64,000 bases of DNA from Buddleja alternifolia (Eukaryota > Streptophyta > Magnoliopsida > Lamiales > Scrophulariaceae), in assembly GCA_019426215.1 (NCBI GenBank), contig CM033393.1:5304046-5368045 (forward strand), read 5' to 3'. The translations under genes and the position numbers were made by a program. Each line of letters opens with the position of its first letter. Within the stretch, counting starts at the first letter, position 1. The notes beneath the pieces were generated by a model that was not told where the DNA came from, did no database searches, and saw only the letters and a program-made list of their open reading frames with translations. Positions 22,257 through 34,029 of this stretch are shown here, one piece after another.

Positions 22257-22495
22257 ACACCAGGGCTTCAGTTAATTTTTGTTATTTTTCAGCCTTTTGT
22301 TTCACTTTTTTGAGCTTAGAATTGTTGAATAGACGGGGGCAAATTATTTGTTATTGTTTCAATTAAGTAAGTTACAACTGTTTCAATTAAAGAAAAATTG
22401 TTACTTTATTTAGTTTACAATCACTAATTTGATGTTGGAATTTCACGTAATTTTAGGCATAAAATGTTGAAGTTGTAAGTTATAGCGACGGACAA

Positions 22496-22586
22496 TTGCA
22501 GCAAGCTTGCTGCAATATTATGGAGTAAAGCTTGCTCCAGTTTTATGGAGTAAACTGCTCCATAAAACTGCAGCAAGCTTGCTGCA
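22496..22586. repeat. cluster of perfect palindromes / hairpins
   Basis: A 20-nt perfect palindrome, TTGCAGCAAGCTTGCTGCAA, lies at 22496-22515. A hairpin at 22538-22570 has 13-bp arms (CAGTTTTATGGAG) and a 7-nt loop. A second palindrome, TGCAGCAAGCTTGCTGCA, lies at 22569-22586. The inner segment holds another TGGAG..CTCCA pair. The whole 90 bp can fold into one or several stems. Confidence 0.93.
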
Positions 22587-24337
22587 TTATATCCAACATC
22601 GCGCGAGCCTGGGCTCGAGCTCACATTATGTTTGAGAACTGCATAAACAAAAACCGCATAAACATTACAAATTCCAGGTTGCTCTACTGTTTTTTAAAGT
22701 CACCATTGATTTTTCCCCAGTATTTGCCAGTCGATCATAACTTTTTCATCAAAAGGGCATATTTTCTACTCCACCGTTCTTCACATTTTAATTGGATATT
22801 TTTCTAAAATGAAGATCAATTATTGTATTAAAAGGAGTTATGATTATGTGATTTTGATATTTGCTTGATTCATATTATCATTAGAAGATTTTAAATACTC
22901 TCTCGATATGATTACAACAATCAATATACTGGTGTTTATGTGAAGTTCATGATAGATGTATGTATCACGGTAATTACAGGACTTGGAGTACTTAAACACC
23001 CCATTATTCGTATCTTAATAATTTAATAATAGTATTGCAAATACAATTCCATTAAAATTAAACCATATTTTGGTTAGTTTTTTAACATATGAAGAAAATA
23101 AATTAAGTAAAATATCTTAATTGCTTCTAACTTACATTGGGACAATTTGATCAAATGTAGACCATAAAGTTTAGCCCACTCCCTTAGATTTTAGTGGTAA
23201 GTTAGGCTTGAGCTAATCCTCTAATGTCACCGGGTCGAACTTTCTTGTACAATCCACACTCAGTGCAACACTTAAACTTCTAATTGCACCTGTCATAGTA
23301 TTTATTTAGTTCAATAGACATCTTCATGAAGTTTGAGTTGGAAGGTCTTATCCTTTTCGAAGAACATATAATGTTCGACAGAGCAGATAAGTGCATTAGT
23401 ATAACTAATTGATCACTCATCAGTTTTTTGTTCTGTAGAGTTTCAGAGATTTACTTTTCTAAATTAGTAAAAAGTCTACTTTTTCCAAATCAACAAACAA
23501 AAGTGTTCATACACACAACACCCCTTTTATTATTTTTTTAAGAGAATCTCTCGGGTTATGACGTGACCTGGAAATCCGTGTCTGCACTGATAGATCCGAC
23601 AGGTCTCTCATAGGCGTTGGGTAATTATGTTATGCATTGGGTCTCCCCAAGCACAGGGTCTGGTAATAGCTGCCAAATGAAAAGCCTAAATTTTTTAATA
23701 CAATTTTGCAAAATATTTGTACTCAGATGTAAGCTTAGCCAAACACCCACATTTTGTTCTGATTTACTATTTCTACTTATTCAGTAGCGTTGAATAGGGA
23801 TGCTGGATAGGCTGGCCTAAGTATTAAAACTTGAAAGGAGTAAGCAAAAATGGGCCCAAGACGGATCAAAACATAGAAAGACTAGAGGAGGGGAAAAAGA
23901 GAAGAAGAAATGAGAAGAAGAGAAGAGCGGAAGAGAATATTACTATATTGATTTTTTGAACTATACCTACTTTGGTACATATGGCTTGGTTTGCAGTAAA
24001 AACCTTACCTTTGTATTTAAGAGAATTTTTATTGTTTCTAAATGCGGATTATTAAGCTTCAGTGGTTGTGTGTGGTCATTGTGCAGCTTTTGCTAAAAAG
24101 TGCTGGCCCATACGGCAGCAGAGGCGGGTGCGTAGTGGCAGTCTTACAAGCTGTAGAAAGGTGTTATACAGTGACTGACTACTATTTGGAGAAGAAATCA
24201 AGGGAATCGCCTCAGAAATTAGGGATGCCAAGAGGCGCTAATTGAGTCTATCCGGTGATTCATATACAAGCTGTCTCATATATTCATCCACACATATCAG
24301 TAAAACTTTGCAAGTCAAATAGCTAGGGCAGATAAAG
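22587..24337. other. region upstream of TFB2 ATG, no separate gene seen
   Basis: AT-rich DNA, probably the TFB2 leader intron or promoter. A relic of the Tourist-like end (AAGCTTAGCCAAACACCC) sits at about 23731. A GTGCAG acceptor-like site at about 24084 opens a more balanced stretch that may be the second part of the TFB2 5' UTR. Confidence 0.45.
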
Positions 24338-27300
24338 ATGCCGCAGGTGAGAATCGTAGCGAGAAACTTTATGGACATGGTGGCATCTTTGCCAGCATTG
24401 AAACTCGACAAGCTATATGAAAACTCATTCATCTGCGAAGCCATCCTCAGGTTATACTACTAAGATGAGCTTTTATATATGTTGTTTTTATTTTAGCTTC
24501 AGTTGCTATAGGTGAAAAAACTGTTCACTTTCCTTGTGAACTTGGAGCAAGTTTTTGTCATTAATGTTGAAGCACATAAACTGATGGGACTAGAAAAGAG
24601 TTTGGCGAAGGAAATAATCTATGAAGACATGACATTACCTTGAAACAAATTTTTTGTTTACATATCTAACATACGCAAGCATACTTATTGTAAATCTGAG
24701 CTCTTCCGGATAGACACATATAATACATTAAAATTTGAAGATGGTCGACATCCACATTGATATTGATTTTGAAGAATGAACTTTAAAGAGAGGAGCAAAC
24801 TGAGAAAAATATGACTTATGTGGATACAGAGTGAGGATACAATTCTAGGTTCAACCACTTTTTTGAAATTTCGTTTTAAAAAAATTCAAAACTCAGTAAA
24901 ATTTCAAAACTATCCTTCCATGTCTAATACGTGTTGGACACGCTTATTTGCCATGTCCAGCTCTATATTAGAATATTTTTCTATTTTCATTTGATTTTCC
25001 AACACTCCAATTGCCATGTCCAACATGTATCCGACCCATATGAGCCTTGTTTGTAACCCACGCATGCCTAACATAGATCTTTATGGTTTTGTTTATATCT
25101 ACAAATTTTTCGTTGTGGATATTGATTTCGATAATTTTGTGTTTAGATCTTTGCCGTCATTGGCAAAGAAATATGTGCTGCAGCTGTTGTACATAGATGG
25201 ACCGGTGACAGCCAAGTGGTTGGAAGAATGGGTGCTCCCTGATGGGGTATCAAAGCACAAAGCCGCTGTAGATAGATTGGTTCAGCTTAGAATCTTGACT
25301 GAAACTGTTGAAAGGTACTGTACATTTATTTTTGTCTTCGTTACCAATCTTACATTTTACTAGTGCACATGGTTCTAGCAGTATCACATCTTTTAGGTCA
25401 AACATTATTTAACTACGCCTCTTTTTTTATTTTAAAAAAAAATACTTCATCTTATTTATAGTCATTATTATTGGAATTTTGTTTTCAGGTATTTTATTAG
25501 TTCACTCTTTCATCCTTATGACTGAAATCTGGTTACAATCATGAGGAATTCTTTCTTCAAGTGTTAATTAAGAATATATGTGGTTGCTTTCTTTATTCTT
25601 TTGGTACTCAATTTTTGTCGCACCTCTCTTCCTTGGTCATGATCAATCTTATATTTATTATACTAGACATGGAGAGTAGTTGAAATGCTTTCTAGGCGTG
25701 GAAAGGCCGGTTTGTCCCAGAACCAACCCATGCTTCTAACCAAATGAATGATTGTTCTCCTGCATCCCGGATTTGCTAAATGAGCTGAATGTTTACCCTC
25801 TTTCCCTTTAGTGGTGGTGAAGAAGAAACCAAATAAGAAAAAATCAGCACCAACTGGTTTTATTGGACAGCCCATGCTGTCAACCTGTTATGTGCTTTTG
25901 CATCCAGCGTTGGGTAGACCTCATACGAGGCTCATTGCTTTAACTGATCTTCATGTTACTCAAATGGATCTCTGGGTCGTTCAGAACAAAGTTGTGAACT
26001 AGTTAAAAGGGCTTTGAAATGAATGGATCACCATTTCATTTTTTTGCACAGACAGACGATTAGTTCCCTCTCCACATTTACTTGTTTTCTCTTCTGAGAT
26101 TTAAGTTATTTTAAATTGTGGAATGGTTGGTCGACCTTTTATGCTATTCTCTTTTTGCTTTGTGGCACATATGGTAAACTTTTCTTCTGAGTTTTGGTAC
26201 TCTGTGCAAAATTTTTAAAGTAGGCCGGAAAGAGACATCTGCTGTTTGTGTGAAAGCCCTTTTGGCAAAGAAGTCGAGAACTTTATTATGTTAACCAATT
26301 CAGTATCCTCCATTCAGTTTTCCATTTTTATTTTCTGTGTAATGCACCAATATCTGGGAGCCTTTTATCTTTCAATGGATGTGCATTTGATTATTATTTT
26401 GATAGGATTGATGTTTCGATATTGCTTACATATAGCTTAAGTTTCTCTTTTTCTGTTGTGACAGAAAGAAAGAAGCTACTTATTTATTTAATTCAACATT
26501 TCAGCGTAATCTGCAGAAGCACATAGTTCATGGGTAAGGTCTAGTTTTTCATATAGTTTCCTATCTTCTCATTTTCTGCTTATCTAAACTTCAAATCTCA
26601 TGTACTCCATATAATTTTGGAATCCACAGTGGAGTTTTACCTAGAGAATCGATGCCTTCAAACATCACTGTGAGGCTTCCTAGCTTGGAGGAGTTAGATG
26701 CCTATGCTGTTCAGCAGTGGGAGGTGTGAATTTCATTTATGTGACAGTTACACTGTTTGATGGATACTTTTGTGATCTACCACTATGTACCCTCATTATC
26801 ATTATTGACAATAATATATTAAGAAAAAAGTTCTATTACACACGTAGGGAAGGCAAACCATGTAAAAAATGAGTCAATTTTTTCGGTTTTCATGTTTGGT
26901 TATTCTGCAGTTTACCGAAATAGTTTGGCCACTGTTTTTATGACTTGCTAATTGTGGAAAATCAGTTTTTCTTGCTGCACCTAATAAACTCTGCTGAAGC
27001 TGAAAAGTCAACAAACATAAGCTCTTCCATGATGAAAGTTTTCCAGCGTGGTCTTCTGAGTCAAAGGTATGTTCTTTACCGAATAGTAGTAGTCGAATAC
27101 TCTCATTGGTTTTGTACAGTCTTAACTCTTAAAATTTATATAATGTTGAATGAAATATTCACATTGACTTTCAGAGACGACAAGGAGCCTCCAAAATTGA
27201 CAGAGAGCGGTTTCCAGTTTCTGGTATGAGGTTATTAGTCATATTTCTTGTGCATTGCTTGGTGAGCTACTGCTGACAAATGGCATGTAACAGCTAATGG

Positions 27301-30300
27301 ACACGAATGCACAACTTTGGTACATTGTCAGAGAATATATAAGTAACTGTGAGGTAACTTTGGTACATTGTCCTTCGTTTTTTTATTTTATTTTGCCTCA
27401 TCATGAAATTTTTAGTTAAAAGAACCATTTGAAAATTATTATATTCTTTTGGTTTCTATTGTTTGAGCTGCAAACATCTCTTTTTAACTTTTCGTTAACT
27501 TTTAAAGTTTAGATGTGAATCTATTATCAATTCTCTCCAGGAAAATAATAGATGTCATGCCAGACCTAACCTTGGATTTTTAATGTTACTTTTTGCGCTA
27601 AGAGACATAAATGTGGATTTGAAATTAGCTGTTTGTGTTTCTGGTCACCAAGTATGGTTGTATGTTTGTCTGCATAGTTTCCCATTGGAGCTTGACTTTT
27701 AACAAATATCCTGTGAATTACAACTAAAATTTTAGTTTACCTCCAGCTGTCCATTGAATTGCTAGGGATGTTTTCTCTTACTACTATTTGCAGAATATAT
27801 TTGAGGTGTTTCTTTCTACATAGCCATTTTTCTTAATAACACTGAACGTTTAGGTTTTCTGTTATTTGGATGTGATTTATAAAATGATATTCTAAACCTT
27901 TCTTTCTATAAAAAAACTTTTGGATTTTATTTTTTGTAGGAGGTAGGAGTGGACACAGCTGATCTTATATCATTCCTGCTAGAGCTCAGCTTTCATGTTA
28001 CTGGCAAGGTATTTGGTTCTGATTGCTTATGCTAGATATAGGTCTAATTGGATGCATGTAAGAATGTTCTCTTTTTTGTTTGGTTTATAATACATGACAT
28101 ACTTGATTGTGAACTAAAATTGTTAGGACAGTGCTCCTGCTTTCACTTATACCCCTTAATTATGAAATATTATGTAATTCATTGTTGAGAGTGCTTGGCT
28201 CATTTTTCCATCTACTACACCAGGAATAAAATAAGAAAATATGGTGGTGGTTCAGCGCCTCATCATGACATTGAAATGAATGCTTTCTTTTGTAGGCATA
28301 TAACTTAAACACATTGAGTGATAGGCAGCGCAGCATAACAAAGGATCTTGCAGATTTAGGATTGGTCAAGCTCCAGCAGGTCGAAGCTTTTCTCTTTGTT
28401 GTTTTATTATTGATTCTAATCAGCTTTCATCATGCACTAACCATCTTTAATTCTGCTTCTCCAGGGCAGGAAAGAGAGTTGGTTCATTCCTACTAAATTA
28501 GCTACCAATCTCTCCATTAGCTTGGCAGATTCAACATCAAGAAAGCAGGTATTTCACTTCAGAGTTGGTTCGTTCGTTGCAAAAAAATTCTATTGACAAA
28601 CTTTTGGAGTTCCTGGAGACTGTAAAGATGTTCTTCTATTCTGATTTTTTCTTGAGCAATACAAGAATATGTAATATGTTTTTTCTTGAGCAATAGAAGA
28701 AAATGTAATGTTATAGTGCTGAAGTTCTCTGTTACATTATGTATTTCTTTTTCTTCCTTTTTTCCATCAGGGATTTGTTGTTGTGGAAACAAACTTTCGG
28801 ATGTATGCTTATTCAACATCTAAATTACATTGTGAGATCTTGCGCCTCTTCTCAAGGTATAGTAGCACTTTTGTTCATAAAATCATACATTTCAGCACTT
28901 CTACTACATGAATGTGAACTAGTTGTTACTTGATCATTTCATTTACAAGTCACTTCATATGTTTTGGAACATGTATGAATCTTGAGTAGTGTTTGACAAA
29001 TTCGTACTTGTTGATTCCGTGGGACTGGTCTGTTTAGGTTTTCTGATTCCACTTTGGTGTTTGCAAGATTGGAGTTATTTGGATTTCATTTGGCCTCATT
29101 ATTGCCTTTTTTTCATTTTAACTGCAAATGATCTTATTGGCTTATTCTCCTATTATGGGCATATTCCTTCCACTAGAGGCATTTGCTTCATTCTTACCTA
29201 TCCCAACAAACCCATCTAATAGCCTATTGATCATACCAAGCCTTATATTCTTTTGACAAGAAAAAGTTATGCGACTGATCTTTGGAAGATTAGATGTTAT
29301 CATTTGTTTCCTCGTAGAAGTACTTTGGAAAGTTTCATTTGTTAATAGTTTATGAAAATTGGCTTCTCAGAGCTGGGATTAAAGGAGACATTAGGTGTGT
29401 TTCACTGTAAATGTACTTGATGGCTCTAAGATTTTACACCTGATAATCAACTAATTAAGTTCTAAAAAGTTACATTTATAAATGAATGGGTTATTACACG
29501 CTAGATAAAAGTAGCACATAGCTAAATCTCCGCCAGCTTTCTTGTTTATTGAATCCACACCTGTTTGTGTTCCAAGTGGTTTCTTTTGATATTCTTATAT
29601 CCAAAGAAAAACAGTTCTTATGAACTCTACCTTAGTTTGTTAGGTATTCATGCTAGTATTTTTACGGACAGGGTAGGTAATGGAGTAGGCCCTAAGGAAT
29701 TCCGCAATTAACTGCAGCTCATAACCTCTTGATCATGACCTTTACAGTTAAACTTAGGCTGCGAGGGATTTTATAATCCACTTGAAAAACAACTAAAAAA
29801 ATTGAAGAGCTTTGAGGTTAATGTTATCCTAAGGTAGGTTGAATTGCTTTTGGTGGATGGTTGGTGAATGAACAGTAACTTCTTGAACTTGGGATCATTT
29901 TGACTAAAATACCCCCGCCCCATGTCCAAATCAGATCATTGTAAAACGTCATTTTTTGCATAAATCTGTGAAATGGTGTTTATCTTTCTTTTAAAGCCAT
30001 CCTACGCTGAAATTTCAGGATTGAATACCAGCTTCCTAACCTCATTGTTTGCGCAATTAATAAAGAAAGCTTGTATAAAGCATTTCAAAATGGCATTACT
30101 GCGGATCAGGCAAGTATTGCTACCTTGTAATTTTACTATATTTCAAGTGTTACCCAATCTTCATACTAAAAGCCAATTTATCACAATCTTGAATTTTCAT
30201 TGCGTATTATGCCTTTGCAATTGCAATTCAAGATATTGCCTGTTCATGCTTGCCTCTAAAATTGTTCAGAAAGCAGCCAACCAAGTTACAGGAATTGATC

Positions 30301-31514
30301 AATAATATTTTCCGACATTGTAAAAAGATGAAGCCATGCATATGTTCTTACTTCAATTTTTCATTGCTTGTGACCCCTCTGGTTTTATAGATTTATTTTG
30401 CTCAAGTGAAATGGTTTTAAAAATCTTCTGTATGAACTTTGGTGCCTGTTTCGGGCAATCTTGTTACTTCTTCTTTCTTATCACAGACATAATGGTAAAA
30501 TTCACCTTTTCTTTTTCCAAACATGTAAAATGCAGATAATATCTTTTCTTCAGCAGAATGCCCATCCTCGAGTTGCTGAAAGAACACCAACTGTACCCGA
30601 AAATGTGACCGATCAGGTTTGTGCTCTTCACATCTGTGAATATCCATCCCCACAAACTTAATTTGTCATTCTAATTCTTTTTGGTCTACTTTTCTGCTCC
30701 CTTCTGGAAATTATCCTTATTTTGCTTCCATTTAATACGTATCTAAGGATGTGTTTGGTTTGAAGGACTTGAAAGCCATGAATTTCAAATTTATCAACAA
30801 ATCTATTGAGCTTGTTTGGAGTGAACTCAAATTACAATGAATTTTAAATTTCTCGGAACTCATTTTGAGCTATTTTTTTTAATCATTATGGTGGATTTCA
30901 AATTCTTTGGAACACTTTTTGAACTATTTTTTTTTCAATCACTATAGTGGATTTAAAATGCACCTAATTTACCTAGTCATTTGAAATTCTTCCTCCAAAT
31001 TCAAACACAGCCTCTAATTTTCTTAGCGGGCATCAAAGCCTTCTGTGTGGGCCCAAAAATGTTCATCCATGAAGTCGTGGTATCTGATTGGATTATTACA
31101 TTTGATGATGGGATGGTTAAATAATTTCTGCCTGATTGATTATTTTCTCCATCCTACAATAATTTGATAAAAAGACTCCGAGAAGTAGCTAAAATTTGTG
31201 GCAATTATTGGAAGCAGATGAGGTTGTGGGAATCAGATTTGAACAGAGTGGAGATGGTGCCTGCTCATTTTTACGATGAATTTCCATCCAAGGTATTGTT
31301 ATTGTTGTTTTCTGCAGAAATGCTGCTTTGGTTATGTGCCTGCCTGTACTATGATATCATATTTTCGTGTTACTAGGATGTCTTTGAGGCTGCTTGTGAC
31401 TTTGCACGAGAGTACGGGGGTTTGTTGTGGGAAAATCCTAAGAAGATGCGTATTGTGGTCAAAGCTGAAATTTTCACTCAGATGAAAGAATTTCTTCGTA
31501 AACAAAAGCAATAA
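24338..31514 (+). CDS. TFB2: TFB2, TFIIH core subunit (p52/GTF2H4 orthologue)
   Basis: A subunit of the TFIIH core that supports transcription initiation and nucleotide-excision repair by anchoring and stimulating the XPB helicase. Fifteen exons join in phase to 453 aa, the expected length: 24338-24450, 25147-25314, 26465-26533, 26630-26723, 26966-27066, 27175-27223, 27294-27353, 27940-28008, 28296-28379, 28465-28548, 28771-28856, 30019-30109, 30536-30616, 31218-31292, 31377-31514. The protein starts MPQVRIVARNFMDMVASLPA and includes YVLQLLYIDGPVTAKWLEEW, VFQRGLLSQR, LISFLLELSFHVTG and GFVVVETNFRMYAYSTSK, the Tfb2 domain. The C-terminal DVFEAACDFAREYGGLLWEN block follows. The intron after exon 12 has a GC donor (CAG|GCAAGT at 30110). 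A MITE lies in intron 13. A poly(A)-like AATAAA occurs near 31706. Confidence 0.96.
28625..28712. repeat. short tandem repeat in TFB2 intron 10
   Basis: TTTTTCTTGAGCAATA followed by an AGAA.ATGTAAT segment occurs twice at about 40-bp spacing. Intronic, with no evident function. Confidence 0.75.
30747..31013. mobile_element. Tourist-like MITE in TFB2 intron 13
   Basis: The left end GGATGTGTTTGGTTTGAAGG is mirrored at the right by the complement of GGCTGTGTTTGAATTTGGAG. CTAA (containing the PIF-type TAA) flanks both sides (30743-30746, 31014-31017). Internal diverged repeats carry the word TTTGGA. Confidence 0.75.
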
Positions 31515-32124
31515 CATCTCGTTGCATTGAAAATCAAGCAAAGAAACGATAAGGACAGAACAGGACGGGACGACCATCCATAGAAGATTTTATCTGGAAT
31601 AGCCTCTCATCTCTAACATAATATATATGTTATCATAATTAATTCTTGATTGGTGGTTTGTTTGTTCTTATTTGAAAGAAAAGAAACATATTATCATAAT
31701 GATTAATAAATTTTGATGTTCAGTAAATGGTTCATTTCAAACTCTTTATTCATATTTCATTATTATTGTTGCTATGTTTATAAGGCCGTATTTCTTTTCT
31801 AACACGTAATGATGGCTGGCTTTATATCATAATGATGCGGGCGACACAATTCAGTCAAATATTATATTTAGGCAGGCAGGAAATCTTCTAAAGATTGTGC
31901 ATTTTATTCAACAATGGTCTAAAATTTGATGTAACAAATGGTACTGATGGAGTATCAGATTTGACAGGTGCAGAATCCTCCGTGTATTAGCAATTTCACA
32001 TCTCGTACATAAAAAGCATTCTAATTATCTATCCCACCTGTGATGTGATTGAATATATATTGGTATAGTTCGATTTCCCAATTAGTATTAAGTTTTCAAC
32101 ATGGATCCTATGCTCTATTTCTAT
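31515..32124. other. TFB2 3' flank
   Basis: Probable 3' UTR to about 31,720, then AT-rich DNA without a supportable gene. Confidence 0.6.
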
Positions 32125-34029
32125 TACTAGTAAAGGGCACGTGTTTTGTGCGTGAATCATTATGTTTATTGTAATTTTTAGTATAATTTATTTATAATAT
32201 AAAGATAATTTTAATAATACAAAAATTCGTAACTGAACTTAAAATGCTAAGCCGACATTATTCTAATTTACATTCTTAATTTAATTTTTAAGGTTAACAT
32301 TTTTATTTTATTTTTAACTTAATCTATTTAATAACATACATAGTTTGGTTTTATATTAATACTACTATTACAGGACAATTAACTATATACACATTATCAA
32401 ATTATACAAATTTAAGATTGAATAACTAATAATATATGACTCATATCTCATTTGATTCGATAATATCACATAAGCCAGTCAAATTACCTACAACTGTTAA
32501 TTTTTAACTGGTCATATTTTGCTACAATGCTTTTTGCAGTTTAGTTATTTGTCATGTGATAAAAAGACAGAGCGGTAAAAGAAACAATTAGTTTATCAAT
32601 TGTTTTTTCAATTTGTTTATTTGTGTACTTGCACTTCTATTTCAAATATATTTGTCAAATATTGATCTTCATTCAAATTATGCAAATAAACTATGTTAGA
32701 TACCAATAGGTAGGGCATTTAATTGTATTATAGTTAATTTTGCAGTTGAAATAGTAAATTGTCGACTCCTTGTTACCTTTTCTCTCTTACCCTACTATTT
32801 TTTTCTTTGTCTCATTACTTTAATATTCGGTGGAACTCTGGTTCTGTCCATTGGATTATGGCATATTAGTTTAGATTATGGTTTTTCTTCTTCTTTAGTA
32901 TGTATTTTTCTTATATCTACATGAGGTATTTGGTTCTTCTAATTTGTGAACAAATTTTCTTATTCGTCTATAGTTCAACAAATATCATAAATCGATTAAA
33001 TTGCTTAGTCCACTTATGCTCAATTAATAAAATATTGGATCTTGTACAAGTAAATATGAAACTACTAAACATCATATATATTAATTCTACAAATGAGTGA
33101 TAATGTTACTATTGTTATTTCAAAAGGTAAAATAAAAAAAATGACAATGTCGTCGTTATCTATTACTTGATTTTCCAATGTGAACATTTAAAAATTCACA
33201 ACTTCAAATTCATTCATGCATGAGAAAATAACTGAATAACAACACAAAATTTGAGTTCCCGACCTCATAAAATTTGTAGGAAAAATATTTATGAAATTTA
33301 AGCGGAATAAATGTCAAAGTTATTAACTATTTATTCTTTCATTTAGAGCTAAGCTAAGAGTCTACTGCTACTAATTAAGCATTTATGAATTACTTATTGC
33401 TTATTGTCGTGTAGTTTGAATAAAATGTTTAATTTAAAAAAAATATTAAGAACTGCAGAATAATATAAATTATTCATACTCTATATAAAATTTAGGGCTT
33501 TAGGATTTTTTTTTCTTGTATATTTTTCTTATATATGCGGATATGTAGCATAGGTGCTTTAATTTGGTAGGAATAAAACAAAAACATAAAAACTTATTTA
33601 GTGGTCTATAAGTTCACAAATAGTCTACATGAATTAAATTGTTTGGTATCTTTCATTATTTAAATTTCCTTAATACTATATTACAAATACGTGTTACTGT
33701 ATGTGATAGATAATGTAATTTTTATTATTGCAAAAAAGTTAAGAAGGTACACTAAAATCTAATGCCCGTGCATGATCTACCATTTATTCTCATTATGCTA
33801 GCATGGATTATGAACATTGCTATAAGAAAAGATAATTGGGCATCGACCAAAATCATTTAGAGTTTATCCTTATGCATTATTGTGAACTTTTAGATTTTGT
33901 CTTTTTTTTTTGACCACTATCTTTTTTTATTATATTTCCAGAGGGTATCAAAGTGCTAAATTTTTAACCAAAATGTAAATGTGAATGTTTAATTTTATGA
34001 CCCCTAATTGTTAAACTAAAAAAAAAATG
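32125..34029. other. AT-rich repeat DNA opening with an ACTAGTAAA..CACGTG terminus-like motif
   Basis: At 32125 the sequence TTACTAGTAAAGGGCACGTG followed by a TTTTGTGCGTG segment resembles, in inverse orientation, the block at 40931-40963. No coding region is visible to 34029. The rest is very AT-rich and low in complexity. Confidence 0.45.

Noticed and set aside
25663..26002. overlapping frames in TFB2 intron 2
   Set aside because: No recognisable domain. Flanking exons splice cleanly without them, and TFB2 keeps its normal length.
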